Assembly: GCA_035771165.1 (NCBI GenBank)
Contig: JAWNZC010000122.1
Coordinates: 2,397,501-2,461,500, forward strand
From: Paragorgia papillata
Taxonomy: Eukaryota > Cnidaria > Anthozoa > Scleralcyonacea > Coralliidae
Length of the DNA: 64,000 nt
Direction of reading: 5' to 3'
In this document: positions 1 through 35,900 of the stretch, piece by piece
Layout of the letters: the number at the start of each line of letters is the position of its first letter
Position numbering within the stretch: position 1 is the first letter of the stretch
The notes under the pieces: generated by a model
What the model saw: only the letters and a program-made list of their open reading frames with translations
Databases searched by the model: none
What the model was told of the DNA's origin: nothing
Position numbers and translations under genes: made by a program

Positions 1-225
1 AGGGTTAACCCTTTAATCACAGTTGCTTTTTGTCTACTTATTAATTTTACTTTGGCTAACGTCATTTAACTTGATTTAACTTCTGGTTGGAGGTTCGGTC
101 CCTATCTGAGTGGTCAGAAATACTTTCTGGTTATTTGAACTACTTGACGTACGTCTACAAAACATCGCGGTACTCGATGAATATATGGTATACTAGTAGA
201 AACAGGGTGTAGATGGTAACGTCAC

Positions 226-275
226 TGCTTGTCACGCGAAGATAGTCTGGTTCAAATCCAGGCGCGACATGCAAC
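226..275 (+). other. tRNA-like B-box remnant (degenerate SINE)
   Basis: Contains ggttcaaatcc, a good tRNA T-arm/box B sequence, but no intact cloverleaf. It is most likely the tail of a tRNA-headed SINE. The rest of 1-545 shows no gene; an antisense 97-codon frame there has no family resemblance. Confidence 0.35.
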
Positions 276-554
276 TTTTTCATCGAAAATCTTTTTTCCG
301 AATGTATCCGAAATTTTTTGCGTTGATTTCCCTTTGGTTTTCTGTACTTTTTAAAAGATTGAAATAAATGTATATAATAATAACATTGTATACCTTTCGA
401 CTGAAAAGGAATATCATACTTGACAAAACCATCTACTGTGGCCTTCATGACGAGATCAAGAACAATGTAGGAAACAGACGAGTGAATAAATGTGTCAATA
501 CCTAAACGAACGTAGAAAAAACATAAGTGAATAATTGTTATATATCATGTGTCA

Positions 555-1076
555 CAACCTCGTACCCAGGGCATTTTGCCTCCACGCCGGGAGGTCGGCG
601 AAAATGGCCCTGGCATCGGCTGGTCGATTCTATAATCTGATTGGCCGGTTTAAGAACTCGATTAATTCAGATAGAGTGTAATTTATTTATGAAAATTTGA
701 ATTGTGATAGACCGACTCTGCGAAGTTTACCCAAAGAATGGAAACGATTAACGATAGCTTTGGTTAAAGTCAAGAACAACATTAGATATATGTTTGTTCA
801 TGACATTTACATGTATCCTGGATAATCGTGGGAGTATGAAGAATAACGCTAGCCAGTTGCTTTTATGATAAAGTTCACATGAGTGAGTCGGCAGAGCGTT
901 AAATATTTCTCATTTATTATTCATGTATACGTATTACACAAAAACAAAACACAAAGACCGCATCATTTTTCTTGCCATAACACCCCAAAACTCTGGGTGT
1001 CACGTGACCAGCCGATGCCAGGGCCATTTTCGCCGACCTCGCAACGTGGAGGCAAAATGCCCTGGGTACGAGGTTG
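555..1076. mobile_element. MULE-like TIR element, 9-bp TSD
   Basis: The left end CAACCTCGTACCCAGGGC and right end GCCCTGGGTACGAGGTTG are inverted repeats continuing inward about 60 bp. They are flanked by exact 9-bp duplications catgtgtca (546-554 and 1077-1085). 522 bp; no transposase. Confidence 0.82.
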
Positions 1077-1154
1077 CATGTGTCAAAGTCCATTTTTCTA
1101 GCTTTCTAATTGGGGGAGCGATCCTCGCGTGGTGGTCCAAAAATCGTGAGGTTT

Positions 1155-1395
1155 ACTGCGTAACCCATGGCCTCTATCCTCCGCAGAGGTTAAATTTCAG
1201 AGATTGGAGGTTTCGGGGGTCGTCGGAGATGCTCGGAGGCGTCAGCTGGACATAAGTACTGCGGGCGAAACTAGTCCAACGGAGCCCGCACCCCTTATGT
1301 CCAGCTGACGATTTCGACGCATCTCCGACGATCCCCGACATAGCCGATCTCCGAAAGAACCTCTGCAGAGGAGAGAGACCCATGGCAACGGGTAA
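1155..1395. repeat. Foldback element (imperfect palindrome)
   Basis: Arms from cccatggcctctatcctccg to ctgcagaggagagagaccca pair through most of their length, with an inner pair around gtcagctggacataag / cttatgtccagctgac. Clear TSDs were not identified. Confidence 0.6.
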
Positions 1396-1775
1396 CATCA
1401 CATTTATTTTTCCCTAGGGAAAAATATGAATACCGGATGTAGATGGTCAGGTTCAGTTTGTCTTTGTTTTCTCCAGTTTTCCTACATTTAAAACAATGTC
1501 TGAAGGTTTTGCTCAACATTTTTGTGTACTGTTTAATAAACGAGCAGGAGTGTTTTATCAGATATAAAGACACGAGGCGAAGCCGTTCTGAACTTGGTAA
1601 GTTCATTGGCGTAGTAAGTTTGAAAAATAACCCTTGTCTAAGCCGAGAAAATCAAAGCTAAAGTTTATGTAAATCAGGAGGTATCTTTATCATATATAAA
1701 GACACTGATTAAACTTTAATTTCTTTTGAATTTTCCTCATGAATTATTAATGAGTTTTTGAATGTCATTTAACAC

Positions 1776-2640
1776 TTGATATATAACAAAACACTTTACT
1801 GGTACCTCGGGAAAACAGTGTGTTTTGTCGCCCCTCGACTGCTCGTTGTTGCCCTCGGCTTCGCCTCGGGAAACAACGGCGGTCTCGGGGCCACAAATCA
1901 CATTGTTATATACCAGACTTGTTATATAAGACTTTCGTTTGCCAAAGATGAAATCCTATTGGTCAAATCATGGTCACGTGTTGTTCAACAAACTCAATAT
2001 TTCTTTCTGCCGAGGGAAACATTGCACTGTTTCCCTCTGGCGTCAACAACGAAGAAGGAAACAGTGCAACGTTTCTCTCTGACGTCAGCTTTAATCATGC
2101 GTTGTTCACGTGAATACACAATGATTATTGCATCAGATCAAGAACTTTGGACTTTTCGGAACATTTTGAAAACAAGAGCTGTTTCGAGCTTGTTTGGTAC
2201 GAAACAGTCCATTTTCCAAAGGAAAGAATATCTATACATATCTTCAAAGAAGGTCTGAAGAAAATGTGGATAAATTTAAAGCTGTTCTTGGTACTTGTTG
2301 AGTCTGGTGTATTTGTTCAGTTGAATTGAAATACGAAAACAAAGTCAAAGTGTTTTGGTAAGTCTTTTTGCCTTTTACAAGTTTCGAAGTGTTTTGGTAA
2401 GTCTTTTTGCCTTTTACAAGTTTCGAGTCAGTTTGGTATTTTGTATTTTAAAAGTCTTTGGTATATAACAAAACGCTTGTTGACTTTTGCCTCAAGAAAC
2501 ATCGAGTTTTACGGTCCCTCAGGCTTCAATGTCACCCTTGGGCTAAAGCCCTCGGGTGACATTGAAGCCTTTGGGTCCGTAAAACTCGATGCTTCCCTCG
2601 GCGCCAGTCAACAAGTGTATACTGTTTCCCTCGGCGCCAG
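1776..2640 (+). repeat. Dispersed ~700-bp repeat, copy 1
   Basis: From about 1914 it matches 48660-49345 in the same orientation with few differences, including a conserved 60-codon frame (2147-2329) and a terminal hairpin (about 2475-2625) with cttgttgac arms. The hairpin loop differs between copies. Likely a non-autonomous element of unknown class. Confidence 0.75.
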
Positions 2641-2649
2641 TAAATACGT

Positions 2650-2722
2650 GTTAGTTATTATTGTTGTTGTTATTATTATTACTATTATCATTATTATTAT
2701 TATTATTATTATTTTATTTTTT
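2650..2722 (+). repeat. ATT microsatellite at the 5' junction of the retroelement tail
   Basis: ATT/GTT/ACT trinucleotides directly upstream of the truncated reading frame. Confidence 0.8.
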
Positions 2723-2734
2723 TTATTGTTCTCA

Positions 2735-3430
2735 CTGTCGAAACTAAACAGCATATGGTCTAAATCTCAATCAAACTTACCAAAGAACATTTATAACTTT
2801 ACCAACCGCTACATCAATAACTCTCTTCCCACCCGCAAAAACCTTACTAAATGGGGAATAATGTCGAACTCTGATTGCTCCTTCTGCTTAAACCCTGAAA
2901 CCCTCCTACATGTAGTTGCTGGATGCCAATCGTACCTTCCACGATTTACATGGAGACATGACTCTGTTCTCAACTTTATTGCAAAAACACTACAACCTGT
3001 CAACAACTCTAATCTCTTCGTTGATCTTCCTGGATATAAGAGCCCATCAAAAATAACTGGTGAAACGTATCGCCCAGATGTGCTTCTTTCCATTTCCACT
3101 GATTGTCTCTATATCCTTGAACTCTCCGTCGGATATGAATCTAATCTCCAAACTAACGTTGATCGCAAAAGAGCAAGATACAGGGATGTAATTACACAGC
3201 AAAAGGAACATTTTAAAACTGTCAAATTTGTAAATTTATCAATCAGTTCCTTAGGTGTTTTCTCAAAAGAATGTCGTACCTTTTTGGAGATGCTAAACGA
3301 TCTAGGTCTTGATAAAAATCACCAAAATTTTTGTATTAAGAAAATAATGTCTATCGCCATTAGAACAACATACTACATATTTTGTTGTAGAAACAAGGAT
3401 TGGACAAATCCAGACTTAATGAACATTTGA
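2735..3430 (+). pseudogene. C-terminal part of an R2/R4-type non-LTR retrotransposon protein (CCHC finger + restriction-like endonuclease)
   Basis: The open frame encodes CSFCLNPETLLHVVAGC (C-x2-C-x7-H-x4-C) followed by YRPDVLLS and LYILELSVGYESN, then a basic KRARYRD. This is the CCHC plus PD-(D/E)xK endonuclease arrangement that ends R2, R4/Dong, NeSL and HERO elements. The reverse transcriptase is absent, so the copy is 5' truncated; the stop at 3428 looks native. ATT microsatellite flanks both sides, which suits the R4/Dong habit of inserting into TAA/ATT repeats. Clade assignment is tentative. Confidence 0.7.
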
Positions 3431-3565
3431 AGATACATTTTAAATTCAAATTTTTCTATATAGTTGTAAACAATAAATATGTTCAAGTAGTCAATTATAA
3501 ATTACCTTAATTAGTGAGATTTATAATTGTATATATATATATATAAAGTATTTCAATAAAGTTTC

Positions 3566-3633
3566 CATTATTATTATCATTATCATTATTAACATTATTA
3601 TTATTATTATTATTATCATTATTATTATTATGA

Positions 3634-3664
<31 letters not shown>

Positions 3665-3906
3665 TATTATTATTATCATTATTATTATTATTATTATTAT
3701 CATTATTATTATTATTATTATCATTATTATTATTATTATTATTATCATTATTATTATTATTATCATTATTATTATTATTATTATTATCATTATTATTATT
3801 ATTATCATTATTATTATTATTATTATTATCATTATTATTATTATCATTATTATTATTATTATTATTATCATTATTATTATTATTATTATCATTATTATTA
3901 TTATTA

Positions 3907-3943
<37 letters not shown>

Positions 3944-4007
3944 CATCATTATTATTATTATTATTATTATTTTCATCATCATTATTATTATTATCATTAT
4001 CATTATT

Positions 4008-4081
<74 letters not shown>

Positions 4082-4091
4082 CATTATTATG
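3566..4091 (+). repeat. ATT/ATC trinucleotide array (~525 bp)
   Basis: ATT runs punctuated by ATC every 4-8 units, with a pure ATC block at about 4008-4052. It follows the 3' UTR of the retroelement. Long frames here (poly-N/D on one strand, poly-I/M on the others) are artefacts. Confidence 0.95.
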
Positions 4092-4965
4092 AAATGTGGG
4101 TGTGTAATGAGATTTATTATTATTGTTATCCACGTCTAGTAACATATATTACCGACAACAAATCCGTAAGCTCCAACCAGCGAAGCAACTAATATGACAA
4201 ACTAGATAAAGAACAACATAATATCATTTATACTGCAGAGCAGCGAACAACACAAAGATTGTTTCACAGAATTCTTAAAGTGGCACTATACGACGGGAAA
4301 ATCGTGTATCTAATTTTGATTTCAGTAAAATATAATTTCCAAATGATGAATACCGGCGTTTTCAGTTTCTCAAAATATTGTCTCTTTCTCGAGATATTCA
4401 GGTTTGTGAAACATGTAAATTAGTTGCCTTGTGACGTCATTTACTCACACAGGCTAAATGAGATTAACAAAATGACTAATATCTATGCAAATAGCAGGAA
4501 GAAATAATCCAAACTTTGCACAAGTATAGTTATCATAAAAGTACACTCCACTGTGCACATCATGTTGTTGCTACGGAAACCGTTTAGAAACACGAGCCTT
4601 TTTACTAAAAAATTAAAATATTAATTTCATGTTTCTTTTCTAAAGAATATGATGATTGAAACATTCGAAATACAATATCTGTGTGTCTACAAATATTCAT
4701 GTCAATGTATTGTAGTAAAAGTTGTTTTATGGAGAAAAAATAAACATTTTTGTTTTACAAATGGAAAACGCCTGTTTGCAAACGGTATCCATGGAAACAA
4801 CATAATGTGAACGTTGGAGTGTATTTTCCCCATAACTATTCTTGTGCAAAGTTTGAATTATTTCTACCTCTTAGTTTCAGAGATATTAGTCATTTTGTAA
4901 ATCTTATTTTTGCCTGTGTGAGTAAATGACGTCACGAGGCACTTAATTTACATAGATAGATTGAT

Positions 4966-7140
4966 TGATTGAAATATTTATTTATACACGGTAGTTTTAT
5001 CAAATTGTATATAAAAATACATTTGTTCTTCCTAAAAGCCGTGATATAGTTTATAATACATATTTACATTATTTACAATCAATTGAAACAAAATGGTAAT
5101 TATCTAGTTGGCACAGATAATAGTTGACTCTTATATTTGTAATGATGATGCCTCTTTTATTTCGTCCGGCAGAGAATTCCAAAGTTTTGCACCAGTGAAG
5201 GCAAAACTTGAGTTATAATACTCTGTTCTATTATTAGGAAGCTCAAAAGTTATTTTAGATCTTCTGAGATTATAAGCATTTAGGCCATCACAATGTTTAA
5301 ATATATCCAATAGGCATGGTGGTGCAACACCACTCACTATTTTATACATCATACTTTTGCCTATATCTCATTTCTTTAATGTTCATCCAGCCAAGTTCCT
5401 CCAAAATTAGCGAGGATGATTTCAAAAAATGTGCCCCTGTAATAACACGAGCTGCTCTATTTTGTAAAATTTGTAAACTTTTGTCCAATGTTTCTCCAAT
5501 GCTATCCCAAACTATAGAGCAGTAAATGAAATATGGTTCAACAATAGCTCTATAAAGTAACACCATTTTTTTTTATTGAAAATGGGTTTAATACGTCTTA
5601 GAGTAGCAATATTGCGGGAAACTTTTCCACGGATACCATGAATATGGTTTTTCCATGATATATTTTCATCAACGTCAATCCCCAAGCATTTCACCGAGCG
5701 AACTTGGCTTAATGAAACACCGTTTGCTGACAATGCAACTGAACCCCCAAGGGCCGCCAATTTTTATCGAGAACCAATTAACATAAAGACACTTGAAAAT
5801 TTTGTCTAACTCAACCTTCATTTCTTCTTGAATTGATTCTAAATTGCAGCCTGTGAACGTCATATTTGTATCATCAGCAAACAGTCTTGCAACACTACGT
5901 TCCAAACATTCGGGTAGGTCATTTATATAAAGTAAAAATAAGACCGGACCCAGAATGGAACCCTGGGGAACTCCACATGAAATTAATTCTTCATTGGAGT
6001 AAACCCCATTAACATGGCAAATTTGTGTCCTATTAGACAAGTAGCATCTAAACCACTCAAAACTGCACTCTTGCAAGCCATAACATGCTAATTTCATCAG
6101 CAATATTTTGTGGTCAATGGTGTCAAATGCTTTTTTTAAATCAAGGAATATTACACCGTTCACCATTCCTTTATCAATATTAAAACACCATTTATTAGTC
6201 ATATCAAGTAATGCCGTCAAAGTTGAATGCAGCGAGCGGAATCCGGATTGTCTAGTATTAATTAGCCTGTGTTTGAGTAAGTATTCATAAATTTGATTGT
6301 ACATTAAACGTTCAAATAAACGCGCAATTGTAGATAACACAGATATTGGCCTAAAATTGTTCGCATCATCTCTTTCCCCAGATTTATACAATGGAAACAC
6401 ATGCGCGATTTTCCAGTTGGTTGGAAAATTCTTTGTTTCAATTGAAAGATTGAAAAGATTTGTTAAAGATTCAAAAATGTACGGACCAGATATTTTCAAC
6501 AAGTTATTTGATATTTTGTCATGGCCCGAAGCCTTACGCAAATTCAATTTATCTATCAGTTTTATAACCTGCTTAGCATCTATCTTTTGAAATCCAAATG
6601 ATGAATTAGCCTGTGACATATAATCTTTTGGTGTTTTCTCATTGTTTAGAACGGGGACTTTAGATGCCAAATTTGGGCCAATTTCAACAAAATATTTATT
6701 GAAAGAATTAGCTATGTCATGTGATTTTGTTAAAATTTCTCCTGAGTCAGATGACAGCATATTTATTTCAGTGTTATCTAATTTCTTACCCATAGCATTG
6801 TTTAAAATTTTCCACGTTTCCTTAACGTTCTCTTTATTCTTATTAATCTCATTATGATAATATGACTTTTTAACCTCCTTAATCTTATTGTTTACAAAAT
6901 TGCGTTGCTTTTTATAAGCAGACCAATAATCAGAATTATCGGACGAGATGGCTTTTTTCTTAAGCCTATCTCTATCTAACATTAATATTTTAATTTCGGA
7001 GTTAAGCCAAGGGCTAGGTTTATTACGTACTCTGAAACTACGTCGAGGTGCGTGCTTATCAATCACTTCGAGGAAAACAGATGACCATGCATCGCATGCT
7101 TTATTGACATCAGTGTACTCATTTATAAAGGGCCACTGAG
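4966..7140 (-). pseudogene. L2/CR1-like LINE, 5' truncated and frameshifted (reverse transcriptase)
   Basis: The main frame (7066-5675) encodes reverse transcriptase blocks: LRKASGHDKI, FRPISVLST, QSGFRSLHST, FLDLKKAFDTIDH, CGVPQGSILGPVLFLLYIND and LFADDTNM (catalytic DD). After a frameshift near 5760 the C-terminal part continues in other frames (SIGETLDKSLQILQNRAARV; SSFAFTGAKLWNSLPDEIK). The APE endonuclease is missing. The 3' end carries a TTGA-type tail (about 4966-4980). It cannot be active. Confidence 0.85.
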
Positions 7141-7144
7141 CAGA

Positions 7145-7440
7145 TTTTAGGTCTATTTTAAATGTTTGTCATCTCACGTTTATAAGTAAAAAGATTAGTG
7201 AGTGACTCGGGACCCATTTTATTTAATAGTTTATACATCATTTTTGCTTTAGCCTTTTTCCTTTCCGTTTTAAGTGGCTCCCAGCCCAATGCACGTAAAG
7301 CAACAAAAAGATCTATGTCGTTACCCATATTCATGATAATTCGAGCAGCTCTATTTTGGAGTTTTTGGAGTCGTTTTGATTGTGTTTCACCGAACACATC
7401 CCATACTTCACAACAGTAGTTGAAGTATTTTAATTGAAGC
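7145..7440 (-). pseudogene. 3' fragment of a second LINE
   Basis: Minus-strand frame with CCEVWDVFGETQSKRLQKLQ and NRAARIIMNMG, the typical end of a LINE reverse transcriptase. It overlaps in type with the neighbouring LINE but is a separate copy. Confidence 0.7.
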
Positions 7441-7629
7441 TTTCAGTAATTGAAGTATGTTTCAGAAACTTAATATCTCGAGAACGAGACAATATTTTGA
7501 GAAACTGAAAATGCCGGTATTCATCATTTGGAAATTATAGTTTACTGGTGTCAATACTAGATTCACAATTTTTTCGTCGTAGTGCCACTTTAAAAATAAT
7601 TGCAATGTCTAAATATGACTGACTGCTTG

Positions 7630-8021
<392 letters not shown>

Positions 8022-8081
8022 ATAGTATTATAATCAATTTATATATATAATTAATATAGTATTAGAATGAAGCTGACTTAC

Positions 8082-32300
<24,219 letters not shown>

Positions 32301-32971
32301 CTTTACAAAACGAGATTTGACAAGTCCAAAATCATTTCCGAGGGTTCGTTCACTTCGTTCGTTCTATTTTGCAATTTAATCGTTCCGGCTAAATAGGATC
32401 CGCCTCAAGTAGCTCCGACAATTTCCGATTTGCACTTCACTTCGCTTCGCTTCGTTTCGTTTCGTTTCGTTTTGTTTTGTTTTGTTTTGCTTTGTGTTTT
32501 TTGTTTATGTTTTTACTTTTAATCAACATTGGATAAAAGCTAGCTGACAAAGCTTTATAGTAAGATTTGATGTTTAGATAATGTTATATTTATTGGGTCA
32601 TTAAGCTTTTAGGACGTCGGCTATTTAATCTGGCACCGCCGTCGCGTAATTTTGAAAACGGGTGCAATTGCTTGTACGGTTTACCTTATTTGTCCGGTTT
32701 TTTACATTCACTTGTGGCCAAACAAATAAAATTGAAGAAAAATAATTAAAAATTAAGTTTCGATTTTATTTAGGACGTTTGGGGACCTGGTGCCAACATA
32801 ACACCGTACTCGTGATGTGATTGGTTAGCTTGGAAATTGAAGCCAACGGCAGTAAGTTTTGAATTTTAAGAAGAAAGAAATCCGATGTCGATTGCTGACT
32901 GGGATATTTTGACGTAATTTAACCATTTCAAGACTCCGTTTTCAAGGAAAAGATTAGCTGATTTTGAAAAC
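32301..32971. promoter_or_regulatory. Candidate shared promoter between TM7SF3 and FOXM1
   Basis: The 671 bases between the two divergent start codons must hold both 5' UTRs and, most simply, one bidirectional promoter. Visible elements are a TTCGT/TTTGT run (32441-32490), an inverted CCAAT box (ATTGG, 32820-32824) and TTTGAA (32858-32863), which matches the CHR element of cell-cycle genes, 35 bases further on. NF-Y plus CHR is the known arrangement for vertebrate FOXM1. No TATA box is obvious. The function of these short motifs is inference. Confidence 0.5.
32441..32492 (+). repeat. TTCGC/TTCGT/TTTGT pentanucleotide run
   Basis: About ten pentanucleotide units grading from cttcg to tttcg to ttttg, in the TM7SF3-FOXM1 interval. 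Confidence 0.85.
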
Positions 32972-32992
32972 ATGGAACGGGACACATTAGAG
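32972..32992 (+). CDS. FOXM1: FOXM1-like exon 1 (start codon, seven residues)
   Basis: ATG with A at -3 and G at +4 encodes MERDTLE, followed at once by a consensus gtaagt donor. It ends in phase 0, as exon 2 requires, and gives MERDTLEVLNSSSLDDS. It is too short to stand on its own; the Kozak context, the donor and the phase together make it convincing. Confidence 0.75.
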
Positions 32993-35900
32993 GTAAGTCT
33001 CCCATATTTTCAAGCTGATAAACCCGTGTAAATCACGAGTTATTTCGCTCAACTCGTTCCTGTGATCCTGTCCAACTTGCCAACTGGTCTTTAGCGGTCT
33101 AAACTGCGATTTTATTCAGCTCCGGTGAGAACGTCAGACAGAAATGAGTTTAAAAATACTCTCTATTCCGTCTGAAATTAGTCTTTAGTATTTTATTCTG
33201 ACTATTAACCCCAGACGGTTTTATTCACCTCTGGGGAAACCCAAGGACCATTTTGAAAATACTAGTATACTGTAATTTGATGGCGTTTATACAGCAACAA
33301 ACTCTGATGCCATTGTCATGTATTGTATCGTATTGTCTTGTAGACTTACTCGGTATTAACTGTAAGTCTTGATAAAACATCTGACTTGGTAACAACCTTA
33401 ATCGTTAGAAAATCTTTTCAAAATTTGATTTTCCTCATGAACTTAGATTTTGAACGTAAAATCCATCATTGAATATTGCCCCACATTGAAATATGACAAT
33501 ATTGTGTCCATAGAGTTAATATCATTTCGGTAATTTATACATAGTATATATATATATATATATGCAATATATACATCACATTCTCAACAACAAGATGTGG
33601 GATATACAACACTGCTCTAATAAAGAAATAGTCAATTTTACTCAACATCCTGTCCTTGTCAATCATTTACACCTTATTCCCAATGTGCTAGGTCATTTGG
33701 CTTCACCGTACAGATGAGCCCCAATGCAAGCGAAACAGCAGTCCACGGTTGCCAAATGATCTAGACAGTCTGCTCGATATTGTTAATTAATTATCAGTCT
33801 CTGCTCAGGCAGACTTGCATGCATAAGGAATCCTACAATATATATTTAAGAAATAGAAAATGGTAGCCTGCTCGCAGCCCAAAATTTCTTCTAAACCCGC
33901 TGCGAGCAGGCTAAGAAAATGGCTGCCTGTGTTTATATAACCTGAAGCAAACACGAGAATGAGTTGGGAGAATTCAAAAGTTTATGTGAGCCCGAGCATA
34001 TAGGCAAGGCTTTACATAAGTAGTTTTGAATTCTCCAAAACTCACTTGAGTGTTTGCATCAGGTTATATAAACACAGGGCATCCATTTTCTATTTCTTTT
34101 ATGAAATACGGCTAAGAAATGTGCTGTGACATCACAACCATGTTTGCATAGCCTGATATAAACATGGTAATTGACCAATCACAGTGTGCGTAAAATGCAT
34201 ATATATATTAGAGAGAAATGATCTAATTTGTAGTTGGTGAGAATTCAATTAACCGGTCTGCTAGCCTGGTGAGCTTCACTTGCCAGGATCCCATTTCCCC
34301 AATCATATAAAGACAGCTTAAACAGCTTACCAGTCTTTCCAGCCCCTTGACTCACAAACAAGGTTTCAAATTTAGTAATGCATGAATAAATTAATTGGAA
34401 TTGAGAATTCACATCATTTGCAAGAATTGTCCACAAATTTAAGCAATGCAATCATGAGAAAATAGAATAAAAATATTTTGGGACTATTTCTAGCAAAATA
34501 AAGCAGCATGGGCTGACTTGCTACTAAAAATTGTTTCATGTTTACACTTTACAAACCCAGCTGGAAATCAGTTGGACTAACCCACAGCTGGGCCAGCCAA
34601 CTTAGCCAAGCTGAAAATAATTATAAACATGCATGCCTCTTAGTACTTTTAAGCATCACTCAGCCCTCTAGCCTGCAAAAACAGATGACCCTAATCTCCT
34701 GCCTTACTCATCTGCTGCCCAGTAAGGTGGGAGATTAGGGTTGTCTGTATTCGCAGGCTATCAGCCCCCCAGCCCCCTACATTTGTGTCATTGCTTTGTA
34801 CTAACAACAACCCCTGTTTCAAAATTAAATCCTGGTTGCATGCTTGGGCGAGACTCGCTTAATGTGCAACATGAGCTTCACAACAATTATTACCGTAATA
34901 CCATTTAATTGGCCTTGGCAGGTGAGGCAAACTGTTTATATGTGGAAATTAAGGTTATACCAGCATCTTGCCCTCACAACTTTTTTTTTGGCTTTTGGGG
35001 GGTACGCCAGAGGTTCTTCCGCACGCTCATAGGGATAACGGGGGCACATGAAGGATCGAGGGGGTAAAAGGGGGTGGTAACACCCCTTGATCCTTCACAT
35101 GTCCCCGTTATCCCTACTGTACGAGCGTGGAAGAACCTCTGGCACCCAGGGTAGAGAAATTTCAGAGGTCAAAAATACTTCTAAGTTATTTCTTCCTCTT
35201 TGAAATGATCAAAAATTTTCTCAAACCATATTAACCCTTTGGTGCCTGTAATCAAAATCATTGAAATATTTCTTAGAAATAGTGGGATGCACGCCTAAAA
35301 CATGTGATTTTAAACCTTTACATTTTGTCGAAAAGTGTCCTGAGAATGCAGGAAATGCCGTCTTTTAGCCGGGTTTACATAAATATAATATCAAATATCT
35401 ACTGTACCTGTCATAACAACATTCTTTGGTACTGTACTCGAAAATAACGGCCTTCCGAAAGTTAACGTTGGCCAGTCCCAAAGTAGGCGGATAACCCCGA
35501 AAACATAGCAGCCCTGATGGGCGCTAACATCGAAAATAACGGTTACCTGAAAATAACAGCCCTGATGGGCGCTAAGCCCAAAAGTAACGGCTACCTGAAA
35601 GTAGTGACCTCTGTGGGCGCTAACCACGAAAGTAACGGCTGAAAGTAGCGACCTCGATGCGCGCTAACCCCGAAAATATAACACTACCTGAAAATAGCAG
35701 CCCTCGTGGGCGCTAACATCGAAAATAACGGTTACCTGAAAATAACAGCCCTGATGGGCGCTTAAATCCCAATAATAACGGCTACCTGAAAGTATAGCGA
35801 CCTCGATGCGCGCTAACACCGAAAATAACGGCTACCTGTGGGCGCTAACCCCGAACGTAACGGCTGAAAGTAGCGGCCTCTGTGGGCGCTAATGGCTAAC

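Larger units (their letters stand above)
4278..7590. mobile_element. Foldback/TIR element (TA target) split by LINE sequence
   Basis: The left end AAGTGGCACTATACGACG and right end CGTCGTAGTGCCACTT are inverted and flanked by TA. The left arm (4278-4560) pairs first with 4800-4965 and then, beyond the LINE, with 7440-7590. The original element was therefore about 840 bp and was broken at atttaca/gtttcag by LINE insertion. An inner palindrome centres near 4690 (gtgacgtcatttactcacac at one end, its complement at the other). Confidence 0.78.

Noticed and set aside
3507..4145. Frames rich in Asn/Asp or Ile/Met
   Set aside because: ATT/ATC trinucleotide repeat stays open in several frames; no protein signal.
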